The notes: generated by a model from the letters alone, not told the origin. Positions 26,864 through 37,364 are shown, counted from the stretch's first letter. The stretch: DNA of 64,000 nucleotides from Xenorhabdus sp014467285 (GCF_014467285.1 NZ_NKHR01000006.1:62001-126000), one strand, 5' to 3'. Translations and numbers: made by a program.

Positions 26864-29255
26864 CGGCATGAGTTTCCCTGAGTACAGTTGCCTCGAATAT
26901 AGCGGGCGCGACTGAAATGACATGCTCGATCTCATCCATAAACTCCAGTAACTCTGGTTCCAGATCGGTAAGCGCAATATCTTGCTGTAGTTGTTTTTCG
27001 ACGAGTTCGCAAATCGCTTTCAGTTTAGGCACACCGTTATAGCAGCAACTTCCGTGTAATTGATGGACATTATGCTGAAAGTGTTTGCGGGTTGTCTCTC
27101 CATCTGCGGTTAAAGCGTGTTCTATCATGTTTTTCATGTTTGGTAATGATTGCACCAGCATTTCCAGCATCTCTCGTGCCAGTGATTCCTTGCCGGCGGT
27201 TTGCTGCAAAGCCATGTTCCAATCAATAGCTGGTGGCTTTTTCTGTTGATCGTATTTTTGGTGATCGTATTTCTGGTAATTGAATTGATTCAGTAATTTT
27301 TTCAGGCGATTTTCATCCAAGGGTTTGGAAAGACAATCAATAAAGGGTGCACTGTTTGCTTCATGGCAGGCAAAGGCTGTCACGGCCACAATCGGTGTCT
27401 CTTTATGCAGAGGCAATTGGTGGATCAGTTCAGAGGTTTGAATCCCATCCAGATCTGCCATCTGGATATCCATCAAAATAAGATCCAACGGATGTTTTTC
27501 CGCTATTTCCAATGCTTCTATGCCATTGCGGCACAGCAAAGTATTTTCAACTTGCTCACTCAACAGAGCACCAATCAATTTCAGGTTAGCAGGATTATCA
27601 TCCACCGCCATCACCGTCATGGCTAAACGTGGTACGATGGGAGAAACGGGCAGCAGCTCAGGTAATGAACTGAATAAGAATTCTTCCTTTTCCAACCAGA
27701 TATCAAAATAAAACGTTGTACCTTTGGCGATTTCACTGGTGTAATCAATTTCCCCTTTCATTTCATTCACCAGTCTTTTGGTGATGCTTAAACCCAACCC
27801 TGTTCCTCCGTAATGGCGGGTAATGCTGGCATCGGCCTGATTGAAAGCCTGGAACAAAATCGGACGATATTCAGGTTTAATGCCGATACCGGTATCAGTC
27901 ACGACAAAGTCAATTTGCACGAGATGATGTTGCTGCTGGCGTAATTTAATATCCAGCGTCACACTGCCTTTGTCCGTGAATTTAATCGCATTGCCAATGA
28001 GGTTAGTGAGTATTTGCTGTAAGCGAATGGGATCACCAATCATCAGGTTAGGTAAATTCTCATCAATATGATGATGCAGTGGCAGGTTTTTATCACTGGC
28101 GGCGGGAGTCAGTAGCTCAATCACTTCATTGACAGTATCTCGCAGCAGGAAAGGCACTTGATCCAGCACCAGTTTGTTGGATTCCAGTCGTGAGAAATCC
28201 AGAATGTCATTGATGATTTTCAGTAGGTTGTTGGCTGAACGATCAATGACATAGAGATACTCCATTTGTTGGGAGGTAATGGGCGTTTTCAACATCTGGC
28301 GGGTAAAGCCAATAACGCCATTAAGGGGAGTACGCAATTCATGGGACATATTAGCCAGAAATTCCGTTTTGATCCTGACCGCTTCCTGCGCCCGTTTTTT
28401 AGCGATGGTCAGTTCAACATTCTGGATTTCTAACTGTTCCATCGTAATTTGCAGATCGGAAGTGGCTTGATCAATGTGGAGCTGCATTTCATCTCTATAC
28501 TTCGAGAGCGATGCTGCTACGGTATTGATACCATTCTGGAGTGCGGCCAATTCTCCCGGCATGGCACCCGTGACACGACTGTTTAATTGCCCCTGCCGGA
28601 TGCGATCTACCGCTTGGACCATGCAGTTCAATGGTTGTGTCACTTTACGCACCAGAACATGGGCAAATAGGGCGGTGCCTCCCAGACACAGAATCAACAG
28701 AATGATTGAGGTCGCAATTTCCTTGTACTGTTGAAGCTGAGCGGCGCGTAAATCCAAATCAATCGCAATATAGCCAATGGGCAATGTATCGTTGGCAGAC
28801 GTATCATTGGCAACGTTGTGCCACTGATGAGAAGAGGGCGTTTCTGAGATAATCGGCATCTTCAAAATGATACTATTGCCGTATTCCGTCTTGGATAAAG
28901 TGGTTGGAATAGGGGCATCGGGAGCGACTCTCAGAAGGTTGACATCATATTTGTTATTCGAAATATCAAATAATTTATGGTGCTCATCAAAAATCGCAAT
29001 CGCCCGCACAATTTCCGAGTTCCGGCGATGCAGGCTATTTATCAATGACTTGACTCGCTGGCGATTATCCAAATTGATGCCAACTTCGCTGGCAATAGAT
29101 AAGGGTTCAATAATACTGATCCCACTGCGGACTATCAGGCTCTTCAACTCGTAATAGCGGTATGAGATAAATGATATACTCACAAGCGTTCCGACCAGTA
29201 GAACAGGAACCAATATCAGGCTCATCATACGGGTGCGTAGGCTATATTTGGTCAT
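26847..29255 (-). CDS. barA: hybrid sensor histidine kinase BarA lacking the pseudo-receiver domain
   Basis: Sensor kinase of the BarA/UvrY(GacA)-Csr pathway, which controls carbon storage, motility and secondary metabolism. The N-terminus has a first membrane span near residues 10-30, a periplasmic loop, a second span near 175-200 and HAMP. The kinase has His 305 in SHELRTP and the ATPase boxes NLIGNAIKF, DTGIG and GGTGLGL. The receiver Asp is 596 in LILMDIQ and the HPt His is 734 in HQLHGSC. Length is 802 against 918 in E. coli: after the ATPase domain the sequence goes almost directly to AMTVMAVDDNPANLKLIGAL, so about 115 residues corresponding to the E. coli pseudo-receiver are missing. 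The receiver C-terminal part is also a few residues shorter. Divergent from rlmD. Confidence 0.95.
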   Translation of the reverse strand: MTKYSLRTRMMSLILVPVLLVGTLVSISFISYRYYELKSLIVRSGISIIEPLSIASEVGINLDNRQRVKSLINSLHRRNSEIVRAIAIFDEHHKLFDISNNKYDVNLLRVAPDAPIPTTLSKTEYGNSIILKMPIISETPSSHQWHNVANDTSANDTLPIGYIAIDLDLRAAQLQQYKEIATSIILLILCLGGTALFAHVLVRKVTQPLNCMVQAVDRIRQGQLNSRVTGAMPGELAALQNGINTVAASLSKYRDEMQLHIDQATSDLQITMEQLEIQNVELTIAKKRAQEAVRIKTEFLANMSHELRTPLNGVIGFTRQMLKTPITSQQMEYLYVIDRSANNLLKIINDILDFSRLESNKLVLDQVPFLLRDTVNEVIELLTPAASDKNLPLHHHIDENLPNLMIGDPIRLQQILTNLIGNAIKFTDKGSVTLDIKLRQQQHHLVQIDFVVTDTGIGIKPEYRPILFQAFNQADASITRHYGGTGLGLSITKRLVNEMKGEIDYTSEIAKGTTFYFDIWLEKEEFLFSSLPELLPVSPIVPRLAMTVMAVDDNPANLKLIGALLSEQVENTLLCRNGIEALEIAEKHPLDLILMDIQMADLDGIQTSELIHQLPLHKETPIVAVTAFACHEANSAPFIDCLSKPLDENRLKKLLNQFNYQKYDHQKYDQQKKPPAIDWNMALQQTAGKESLAREMLEMLVQSLPNMKNMIEHALTADGETTRKHFQHNVHQLHGSCCYNGVPKLKAICELVEKQLQQDIALTDLEPELLEFMDEIEHVISVAPAIFEATVLRETHAVISLP

Positions 29256-29308
29256 AGGCGTCCATTGTGGGAAAATCAGAACTCAATTTTTCAAAGTCAG
29301 TCAGAATC

Positions 29309-30661
29309 ATGGTGCAATTTTACTCCCCAAATCGTCGTTCCGTAAACCGAGGCATTATTTCCGTTACCGCAGATAATCTTGATGCCCAAGGGCAAGGAAT
29401 TGCCCGCCATCAGGGAAAAACTATCTTTATTCCGGGGTTATTGCCGGGTGAGCAGGCACAAATCCAACTGACCGAGGAAAAACGCCAGTTTGCCAAAGCC
29501 AAAGTGGTCAAGCGCCTGTCAGACAGTCCATATCGCGTAACGCCTCGCTGCCCGCATTTTAAAGTATGTGGCGGGTGCCAACAGCAACACGTTGCCTCTG
29601 AACTGCAAGTTAATACCAAGGCCAGTGTGTTGGAGCACCTGATTCAGCGGGAAACAGGGATTAATATCAGTGCGCAGCCCATTATTCACAGTCCGGAATA
29701 TGGCTATCGGCGCCGTGCCCGTCTTGGCCTGCAATATCACGCTAAGCAGCGTACATTGTTAATGGGATTCCGGCAGAGCCAAACCAACGATTTGGTCAAT
29801 ATCAAACACTGCCCTGTTATGCGCCCTGAACTGGAACGGTTATTGCTACCTTTATCTCAGTGTTTAAACAGCCTGAATGCCGTTAAACGGTTGGGACACG
29901 TTGAACTGGTGTTGGCAGATAATGGCCCGCTCATCGTATTACGTCATCTTGATCCATTGAAGCACGAAGATAGGGAAATATTGCGCACTTTTTCTGTGCA
30001 ATATCATGTGGCAGTTTATATGGCGGGCGATGAAAAATCCCTTGAGCCCTTGATGGAAGCACCTTTGATAGATGCACAATCTGAGCCGTGGTATCAGGTA
30101 GCCGGATTAAAACTGGCGTTCAGCCCGCGGGATTTTATTCAGGTTAACGATGAAGTTAACCAACAAATGGTATCACAGGCGTTGGCATGGCTGGATTTGC
30201 AGCCAACAGACAGAGTATTGGATCTGTTTTGTGGCATGGGGAACTTTACCCTGCCGATTGCTACTAAAGTACAGGCAGCAGTTGGCGTGGAAGGGGTTGC
30301 TGCGCTGGTGGCGAGTGGGCAATATAACGCTCAGCTCAATGAACTTAATAACGTCGATTTTTTTCATGAAAATCTGGAATCGGATATTCAGCAGCAGCCT
30401 TGGGCCGTGCAAGGGTTCAATAAAGTGCTGCTGGATCCCGCCCGCGCAGGTGCAGCGGGTGTTATGACACATATCGTAAAACTGGCTCCAGAGAAAGTGG
30501 TTTACGTTTCCTGTAACCCCACAACACTGGCACGGGACAGCAAAATTCTGCTGGAAGCTGGTTATCATCTTGTCAGTGTGCGGATGCTGGATATGTTTCC
30601 GCACACCGGTCATCTGGAATCCATGGCACTGTTCAGCCGTGAGTCAATGACTATCGAGTAG
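29309..30661 (+). CDS. rlmD: 23S rRNA (uracil-1939-C5) methyltransferase
   Basis: SAM-dependent enzyme (formerly RumA) that makes m5U1939 in 23S rRNA. The start is ATG 29309 (MVQFYSPNRRSVNRG), matching E. coli MAQFYSAKRR; the open frame extends further up but without homology. About 450 residues. A TRAM domain is at the N-terminus. The Fe-S cluster cysteines lie in CPHFKVCGGCQQQH plus the later CPVM. Motifs LDLFCGMGNFTLP and LLDPARAGAAG, and the catalytic Cys in VYVSCNP, are all present. It is the first gene of rlmD-relA-mazG. Confidence 0.96.
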   Translation: MVQFYSPNRRSVNRGIISVTADNLDAQGQGIARHQGKTIFIPGLLPGEQAQIQLTEEKRQFAKAKVVKRLSDSPYRVTPRCPHFKVCGGCQQQHVASELQVNTKASVLEHLIQRETGINISAQPIIHSPEYGYRRRARLGLQYHAKQRTLLMGFRQSQTNDLVNIKHCPVMRPELERLLLPLSQCLNSLNAVKRLGHVELVLADNGPLIVLRHLDPLKHEDREILRTFSVQYHVAVYMAGDEKSLEPLMEAPLIDAQSEPWYQVAGLKLAFSPRDFIQVNDEVNQQMVSQALAWLDLQPTDRVLDLFCGMGNFTLPIATKVQAAVGVEGVAALVASGQYNAQLNELNNVDFFHENLESDIQQQPWAVQGFNKVLLDPARAGAAGVMTHIVKLAPEKVVYVSCNPTTLARDSKILLEAGYHLVSVRMLDMFPHTGHLESMALFSRESMTIE

Positions 30662-30670
30662 GGAGAAATT

Positions 30671-32905
30671 ATGGTTGCGGTAAGAAGTGCGCATCTCACA
30701 CCGGCAGGTGAGTTTGCTGTTGATAAGTGGATCGCGAGTTTAAACATCACTAACCCCCAATCCAGTGAAAAACTGGCACAAACATGGCATTACTGCCACG
30801 CAAAAGTTCAGGATCACCCCGATGCGGAGCTGTTACTGTGGCGTGGTGTGGAAATGGTGGAGATCCTGTCCACATTGAGCATGGATAATGACAGTATGCG
30901 CGCTGCGCTGCTCTTTCCCATCCTTAATGCCAGGTTACTCGATAGCGAAACAGTGACAGAAACGTTTGGCAAGGCCATTACGAATCTGGTGCATGGTGTT
31001 CTGGAAATGGATGCCATTCGCCAACTGAAAGCCACGCATACTGACTCTACCTGTTCAGCACAGGTTGATAATGTTCGCCGGATGTTGCTGGCGATGGTGG
31101 AAGATTTCCGCTGTGTCATTATCAAACTGGCTGAGCGAATTGCCCATTTGCGGGAAGTGAAGGATGCCAGCGAAGATGAGCGGGTTCTGGCGGCCAAAGA
31201 GTGTTCCAATATCTATGCTCCTCTGGCTAACCGGCTAGGGATTGGGCAGTTAAAATGGGAATTGGAAGATTTCTGCTTCCGTTATCTGCATCCCGATGAA
31301 TATAAGAAAATAGCCAAGCTGCTGCATGAGCGTCGAATTGATCGTGAACAATATATCGAGAAATTCATTACGATGCTGCGTAAGTATATGTTGAAAGAAG
31401 GAATAAGCGGCGAAATTTACGGGCGTCCCAAACATATCTACAGCATTTGGCGCAAAATGCAGAAGAAATCCCTGTCCTTTGATGAGCTGTTTGACGTGCG
31501 TGCCGTGCGGATTGTCGTCGATCGTCTACAGGATTGCTATGCCGCATTAGGGATAGTGCATACTCACTATCGTCATTTGCCGGATGAATTTGACGATTAC
31601 GTTGCTAACCCGAAACCGAACGGTTATCAGTCCATTCATACTGTCGTTTTAGGGCCGGGGGGTAAAACCCTTGAGATCCAGATACGCACCCGCCAGATGC
31701 ATGACGATGCTGAGCTTGGAGTTGCGGCGCATTGGAAATACAAAGAAGGCACTGCGATTGGGGGTAAATCCGGCAGTTATGAAAGCCGTATTGCGTGGCT
31801 GCGTAAGCTGATCGCATGGCAGGAAGAAATGGCGGATACCGGTGAAATGCTGGATGAAGTACGCAGTCAGGTATTTGATGATCGCGTTTATGTCTTTACG
31901 CCAAAAGGGGATGTGATTGACTTGCCAATCGGCTCTACACCGTTGGATTTTGCCTATCATATTCACAGTGATGTCGGGCATCGCTGCATTGGGGCAAAAA
32001 TTGGCGGGCGTATCATACCTTTCAGCTATCAGCTCCAAATGGGTGATCAGATTGAAATCATTACTCAGAAACACCCGAATCCAAGCCGTGATTGGCTGAA
32101 TCCTAACCTTGGCTATGTGACGACCAGCCGTGGTCGTGCGAAAATTCACAACTGGTTCCGCAAGCAAGATCGCGATAAAAATATCATTGCCGGTCGCCAA
32201 ATGTTGGACAATGAGTTGACGCATTTGGGTATCACTGTCAAAGAAGCGGAGAAGGAACTGATTGCCCGTTACAACGTGCATTCACTGGAAGAAGTGCTGG
32301 CGGGCATTGGTGTCGGTGATATCCGTATCCACCAATTGGTGAATTTCCTGCAAAACAGATTCAATAAAACGACCGCGGAAGAAGAGGATCGCGAGGCGCT
32401 TCGCAATCTGGAGAGCAAAACCTATACGCCACGTAATACAACCAGAGATAATGGCCGGGTTGTTGTTGAAGGCGTTGGTAACTTAATGCATCACATTGCC
32501 CGTTGCTGCCAGCCTATCCCCGGCGATGAGATCATTGGTTTTATTACTCGCGGGCGTGGTATTTCTATCCATCGTGCTGATTGTGATCAGCTAGCAGAAT
32601 TGGAAGCCAGTTCACCAGAACGGATCGTTGATGCGGTGTGGGGAGAAAGTTATTCCAGTGGCTACTCCCTTGTGGTGCGGGTACTTGCCAATGATCGCAG
32701 TGGATTATTACGTGATATCACAACCATCCTTGCCAATGAAAAAGTCAATGTGCTAGGGGTCAGCAGCCGTAGTGATGTTAAGCAACAGCTTGCTACCATT
32801 GATATGAACATTGAGATTTATAACCTACAGGTGCTTGGGCGGGTATTGGCAAAACTCAATCAATTGCCTGATGTGATTGAAGCCAGACGTTTGCACGGTA
32901 ATTGA
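30671..32905 (+). CDS. relA: (p)ppGpp synthetase I, ribosome-associated
   Basis: Makes pppGpp on stalled ribosomes in amino acid starvation. The 744 residues match E. coli. Order: degenerate hydrolase domain lacking a proper HD motif (FPILNARLL), synthetase domain with GRPKHIYSIWRKM and FDELFDVRAVRI, TGS domain beginning near residue 406 (RVYVFTPKGDVIDLP), the Cys-rich HHIARCCQPIPGDEI segment, and a C-terminal ACT domain (VVRVLANDRSGLLRDI). It is nine bases downstream of rlmD and six upstream of mazG. Functionally paired with dksA. Confidence 0.98.
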   Translation: MVAVRSAHLTPAGEFAVDKWIASLNITNPQSSEKLAQTWHYCHAKVQDHPDAELLLWRGVEMVEILSTLSMDNDSMRAALLFPILNARLLDSETVTETFGKAITNLVHGVLEMDAIRQLKATHTDSTCSAQVDNVRRMLLAMVEDFRCVIIKLAERIAHLREVKDASEDERVLAAKECSNIYAPLANRLGIGQLKWELEDFCFRYLHPDEYKKIAKLLHERRIDREQYIEKFITMLRKYMLKEGISGEIYGRPKHIYSIWRKMQKKSLSFDELFDVRAVRIVVDRLQDCYAALGIVHTHYRHLPDEFDDYVANPKPNGYQSIHTVVLGPGGKTLEIQIRTRQMHDDAELGVAAHWKYKEGTAIGGKSGSYESRIAWLRKLIAWQEEMADTGEMLDEVRSQVFDDRVYVFTPKGDVIDLPIGSTPLDFAYHIHSDVGHRCIGAKIGGRIIPFSYQLQMGDQIEIITQKHPNPSRDWLNPNLGYVTTSRGRAKIHNWFRKQDRDKNIIAGRQMLDNELTHLGITVKEAEKELIARYNVHSLEEVLAGIGVGDIRIHQLVNFLQNRFNKTTAEEEDREALRNLESKTYTPRNTTRDNGRVVVEGVGNLMHHIARCCQPIPGDEIIGFITRGRGISIHRADCDQLAELEASSPERIVDAVWGESYSSGYSLVVRVLANDRSGLLRDITTILANEKVNVLGVSSRSDVKQQLATIDMNIEIYNLQVLGRVLAKLNQLPDVIEARRLHGN

Positions 32906-32911
32906 TTATAT

Positions 32912-33712
32912 ATGAATAAAATGAAAACTATCTCCATCGAACGACTTAAAGGGATTATGGCGCAATTGCGCCATCCCCAGAATGGCTGTCCCTGGGACAA
33001 AGTACAAACTTCCGCCACGATTGCCCCTTACACGCTGGAAGAGACTTATGAAGTACTCGATGCGATTGAACGCAATGATACTCATGCCCTGAAAGAAGAG
33101 CTGGGGGATTTGCTGTTTCACATTGTGTTTTATGCCCAGATGGCTCAGGAGCAGCAACAATTTGATTTCGACGATATCTGCGAGGCAGTATGCGACAAAC
33201 TGGAACGTCGCCATCCTCATATCTTCAATCAACAAGCGGGGATCAGCAGCGAAGAGGCAATAGGAAGCTGGGAGCGGCGCAAAACCGCAGAAAGGGCAGA
33301 GAAAGATCAGCACTCAGTACTGGATGATATTCCTGCCAGTCTGCCGGCCCTGATGAAAGCCTATAAGATCCAGAAACGCTGTGCTTCGGTTGGTTTTGAT
33401 TGGGATACACTTGGCCCTGTGTTGGATAAAGTCTATGAAGAAATTGACGAAGTCATGGCTGAAGCACAGCAGGCCGTTGTTGATGAAACCCGACTGGAAG
33501 AAGAATTGGGAGATTTACTGTTTTCGGTGGTCAATTTGTCCCGCCATTTGGGTCACAAGCCGGAGATGGCATTACAAAAAGCCTGCCAGAAATTTGAAAA
33601 TCGTTTTCGCAATGTCGAAAAACTGATCCTGGACAAAGGATTGACACTGGAAACTGCTACATTGGATGAGATGGATGCTATGTGGCAGCAAGTGAAAAAT
33701 CAGCAGCTATAA
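32912..33712 (+). CDS. mazG: nucleoside triphosphate pyrophosphohydrolase MazG
   Basis: Hydrolyses NTPs and dNTPs to monophosphates and pyrophosphate, and lowers ppGpp effects in E. coli. The 266-residue protein has two MazG repeats: CPWDKVQT...EETYEVLDAIERND...EELGDLLFHIVFYAQMA, and a second EEIDEVMAEAQ...EEELGDLLFSVVNLSRHL. The acidic metal-binding residues are in both. It directly follows relA. The mazEF toxin-antitoxin genes found between relA and mazG in E. coli are missing. Confidence 0.95.
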   Translation: MNKMKTISIERLKGIMAQLRHPQNGCPWDKVQTSATIAPYTLEETYEVLDAIERNDTHALKEELGDLLFHIVFYAQMAQEQQQFDFDDICEAVCDKLERRHPHIFNQQAGISSEEAIGSWERRKTAERAEKDQHSVLDDIPASLPALMKAYKIQKRCASVGFDWDTLGPVLDKVYEEIDEVMAEAQQAVVDETRLEEELGDLLFSVVNLSRHLGHKPEMALQKACQKFENRFRNVEKLILDKGLTLETATLDEMDAMWQQVKNQQL

Positions 33713-33972
33713 GCCAGCGATAGAAAAAACGACATAAAAATAGCGGAAAGGATGTCGCATGCGTAGCTGAATAACCTGAATTAAGTGAAAAAATTTCACA
33801 CTAATAACTTGATGAATTTAAAGAGAAAGCAGTGCGGTTACTTCGCAGTGTTACTGATTAAGTGGCACTTTACCCTGTTTAGATGGTTTGTAGCGAAATT
33901 AAGGTTAGGGTATACTGCTTTCCCGTCCTGTTATATTCATCATCCTTTTAAACCTAAACTTTCAGGTTCAGC

Positions 33973-35610
33973 ATGAAAACTAATTATATTTTTGTGACCG
34001 GCGGGGTCGTATCCTCTCTGGGTAAAGGCATTGCCGCAGCCTCTTTGGCGGCTATACTCGAAGCCCGTGGACTCAATGTCACCATTATGAAACTGGACCC
34101 GTACATCAACGTCGATCCAGGCACAATGAGTCCAACCCAACACGGGGAAGTTTTCGTTACCGAAGACGGCGCTGAAACTGATCTTGATTTAGGTCATTAC
34201 GAACGTTTCATCCGAACTAAAATGACACGCCGTAATAACTTCACGACCGGCCGTGTCTACTCTGAAGTGTTGCGCAAAGAACGCCGTGGCGATTATTTGG
34301 GTGCAACCATTCAGGTTATCCCTCACATCACCAATGAAATCAAAGACCGTATCATCCGTGGTGCAGAAGGCCATGATGTTGTGCTGGTGGAAATCGGCGG
34401 TACTGTCGGTGATATCGAATCTCTGCCATTCCTCGAAGCCATTCGTCAGATGGCGGTAGAAGTGGGCCGCGAAAATACGCTGTTTATGCACTTGACTCTG
34501 GTGCCTTATATGGCCGCAGCGGGCGAAGTGAAAACTAAGCCAACCCAGCATTCCGTGAAAGAATTGCTGTCCATTGGCATTCAGCCGGACGTGCTGATCT
34601 GCCGTTCAGATCGCATCATTCCCGCCAATGAGCGTGCAAAAATTGCGCTTTTCTGTAATGTACCAGAGAAAGCGGTTATCTCCTTAAAAGATGTTGATTC
34701 TATTTATAAAATCCCAGGCCTCTTGAAATCTCAGGGCTTAGATGATTATATTTGTAAACGATTCAGCATCGAGCGCCCGGAAGCAGATCTGTCCGAATGG
34801 GAACAGGTCATTTACGAAGAAGCCAATCCATCGGGTGAAGTTACCATCGGGATGGTGGGCAAATACGTTGAACTGCCAGATGCTTATAAATCCGTGATTG
34901 AAGCACTGAAACATGGTGGGCTGAAAAATCGCCTGACGGTCAACATCAAGCTGATCGATTCACAGGACGTCGAAACCCGTGGTGTTGAAGTGCTGAAAGG
35001 TCTGGATGCAATTCTGGTACCGGGCGGCTTCGGTGGACGTGGTATCGAAGGCAAGATCATGACGGCCCGTTACGCCCGTGAGAACAACGTTCCATACTTG
35101 GGCATTTGTCTGGGTATGCAGGTTGCCCTGATTGAGTTTTCCCGCAACGTTGCAGGAATGGCAGGGGCCAACTCGACTGAATTTGAGCCTGAATGTAAGT
35201 TACCGGTTGTTGGCCTGATCACTGAATGGCGTGATGAGAACGGCAACCTAGAAGTACGCAGCGAAGAGAGTGATCTCGGCGGAACGATGCGTGTTGGTGG
35301 TCAGTTGTGCCATCTGACTGAAGATAGTCTGGTGCGTAAACTGTATGGCCAGGATGACATCATTGAGCGTCATCGCCATCGTTATGAAGTGAACAATTTG
35401 TTGTTGAAACGCATTGAAGATGCAGGCTTGCGTATTGCAGGCCGTTCAGTCGATAACAAGTTGGTGGAAATCATTGAAAACCCTGCGCATCCATGGTTTG
35501 TGGCATGCCAGTTCCACCCGGAATTCACTTCAACGCCTCGCGATGGTCATCCGTTATTTGCTGGCTTTGTTGAAGCTGCCGGTAAATATCAGAAAGGCCA
35601 GTTGAAATAA
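33973..35610 (+). CDS. pyrG: CTP synthase
   Basis: Converts UTP to CTP using ATP and glutamine. The 545 residues equal E. coli. The N-terminal amidoligase domain shows FVTGGVVSSLGKGI and KLDPYINVDPGTM. The C-terminal glutaminase domain has the nucleophile Cys 379 in LGICLGMQ and the His-Glu pair in CQFHPEF. It has its own 260-base upstream spacer, which presumably holds the promoter, and precedes eno as in other Enterobacterales. Confidence 0.98.
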   Translation: MKTNYIFVTGGVVSSLGKGIAAASLAAILEARGLNVTIMKLDPYINVDPGTMSPTQHGEVFVTEDGAETDLDLGHYERFIRTKMTRRNNFTTGRVYSEVLRKERRGDYLGATIQVIPHITNEIKDRIIRGAEGHDVVLVEIGGTVGDIESLPFLEAIRQMAVEVGRENTLFMHLTLVPYMAAAGEVKTKPTQHSVKELLSIGIQPDVLICRSDRIIPANERAKIALFCNVPEKAVISLKDVDSIYKIPGLLKSQGLDDYICKRFSIERPEADLSEWEQVIYEEANPSGEVTIGMVGKYVELPDAYKSVIEALKHGGLKNRLTVNIKLIDSQDVETRGVEVLKGLDAILVPGGFGGRGIEGKIMTARYARENNVPYLGICLGMQVALIEFSRNVAGMAGANSTEFEPECKLPVVGLITEWRDENGNLEVRSEESDLGGTMRVGGQLCHLTEDSLVRKLYGQDDIIERHRHRYEVNNLLLKRIEDAGLRIAGRSVDNKLVEIIENPAHPWFVACQFHPEFTSTPRDGHPLFAGFVEAAGKYQKGQLK

Positions 35611-35711
35611 GATATGGGGCAATAGGTTGGTTTTAAGCTGATGACTCTTAAGATAATTGTTTTTAGTTTCAATCTATTGCCCGGAATTTAACTTGTACTG
35701 AGGAAAACCTA

Positions 35712-37013
35712 ATGTCCAAAATCGTTAAAGTGCTTGGCCGTGAAATCATTGACTCCCGTGGTAACCCAACTGTAGAAGCAGAAGTGCATCTGGAAGGGGG
35801 CTTTGTCGGTCTGTCTGCTGCTCCGTCAGGCGCATCAACGGGTTCTCGCGAAGCACTGGAACTGCGTGATGGCGATAAATCCCGCTTCATGGGTAAAGGT
35901 GTACTGAAAGCCATTGCTGCGGTTAACGGCCCAATTGCACAGGCTCTGGTTGGTCAGGATGCGAAAGATCAGGCTAACATCGACAAGATCATGATCGAGT
36001 TGGATGGAACTGAAAACAAATCTAACTTCGGTGCTAACGCGATTTTGGCCGTTTCCCTCGCGAACGCCAAAGCAGCGGCAGCAGCGAAAGGTATGCCTCT
36101 TTACGAGCACATTGCTGAGCTGAACGGCACTCCGGGTCAATTCTCTATGCCATTGCCAATGATGAATATCATCAACGGTGGTGAGCATGCTGACAACAAC
36201 GTAGACATTCAAGAATTCATGATTCAGCCAGTGGGTGCAAGCACTCTGAAAGAGGCTGTGCGCATGGGTTCTGAAGTGTTCCACAATCTGGCAAAAGTGC
36301 TGAAAGCAAAAGGCATGAATACTGCGGTAGGTGATGAGGGGGGTTATGCGCCTAACCTGGAATCTAACGCAGCAGCGTTGGCAGCAATCAAAGAAGCGGT
36401 TGAGAAAGCAGGTTACGTACTGGGTAAAGACATTACTCTGGCTATGGACTGCGCAGCTTCTGAATTCTATAACGAAGAAACTGGCAATTATGAACTGAAA
36501 GGCGAAGGCAAGACTTTCACCTCTCAGGAATTTACCCATTATCTGGAAGGCTTAACCAAAGAATACCCAATCGTTTCCATCGAAGATGGTCTGAACGAAT
36601 CTGACTGGGAAGGTTTTGCTTACCAGACTAAAGTTATGGGTGACAAGATCCAATTGGTTGGTGACGATTTGTTCGTAACCAACACTAAGATCCTGAAAGA
36701 AGGTATCGAAAAAGGTATTGCAAACTCCATCCTGATCAAATTCAACCAGATTGGTTCTTTGACTGAAACTCTGGCTGCAATCAAGATGGCAAAAGATGCA
36801 GGTTACACCGCAGTTATTTCTCACCGTTCTGGTGAAACTGAAGATGCAACCATTGCTGATTTAGCAGTAGGTACCGCAGCGGGTCAAATCAAAACCGGTT
36901 CTATGAGCCGTTCTGACCGTGTTGCTAAATACAACCAGCTAATCCGTATCGAAGAAGCATTGGGTAATCGTGCACCTTTCAACGGCCTGAGAGAAGTAAA
37001 AGGTCAGGCATAA
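35712..37013 (+). CDS. eno: enolase
   Basis: Glycolytic 2-phosphoglycerate dehydratase and RNA degradosome component. The 433 residues include GNPTVEAEV, GDEGGYAPN with the catalytic Glu near residue 209, the catalytic Lys near 342 in LIKFNQIG, and the enolase signature SHRSGETED. It follows pyrG by 101 bases. Codon choice is strongly biased (GGT, AAA, CTG, GAA), consistent with high expression. A terminator lies at 37058-37086. Confidence 0.98.
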   Translation: MSKIVKVLGREIIDSRGNPTVEAEVHLEGGFVGLSAAPSGASTGSREALELRDGDKSRFMGKGVLKAIAAVNGPIAQALVGQDAKDQANIDKIMIELDGTENKSNFGANAILAVSLANAKAAAAAKGMPLYEHIAELNGTPGQFSMPLPMMNIINGGEHADNNVDIQEFMIQPVGASTLKEAVRMGSEVFHNLAKVLKAKGMNTAVGDEGGYAPNLESNAAALAAIKEAVEKAGYVLGKDITLAMDCAASEFYNEETGNYELKGEGKTFTSQEFTHYLEGLTKEYPIVSIEDGLNESDWEGFAYQTKVMGDKIQLVGDDLFVTNTKILKEGIEKGIANSILIKFNQIGSLTETLAAIKMAKDAGYTAVISHRSGETEDATIADLAVGTAAGQIKTGSMSRSDRVAKYNQLIRIEEALGNRAPFNGLREVKGQA

Positions 37014-37057
37014 TTGCTGGCTGATTTCGATAAAAAATAAATTTTATTTATGTTTTG

Positions 37058-37086
37058 GCGAAAGGGTTTAAACTCTTTCGCTTTTT
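37058..37086 (+). terminator. intrinsic terminator of eno
   Basis: GCGAAAG pairs with CTTTCGC around a short AT loop and is followed by TTTTT, 45 bases after the eno stop. Confidence 0.8.
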
Positions 37087-37364
37087 CGCAAAAGAAAATT
37101 TTATTTTTCCTGGTAACTATCGACACAATTACAACGTTAAAATGTGACATAACAACAGAAATTAAGTCTATTTTTTGAACGCTTACTCAGTAATTAGTCA
37201 AATCCCGCGTAATAGATCCCAAAATCATACAACTCGTATTTTCTTCCTTGCTGATACTCCTTATTATTTCACATGTAATGTAATTCTTTAACATTTGTGG
37301 CAATGATTCATCAATTATTCTTTTTACATTACAGAGTCATGTATCATTGTTTTATGGAGTCTTC
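37087..37364. other. AT-rich spacer with the presumed promoter of the DASS transporter
   Basis: No open frame with homology was recognised. With the eno terminator region the gene-free stretch is 351 bases. The GGAG ribosome site of the downstream gene is at its right end (37355-37359). Confidence 0.5.

Noticed and set aside
31649..32281. 210-codon minus-strand frame inside relA
   Set aside because: Antisense to a conserved gene, no homology recognised.
35835..36539. 234-codon minus-strand frame inside eno
   Set aside because: Produced by the biased codon use of the highly expressed enolase gene on the other strand.
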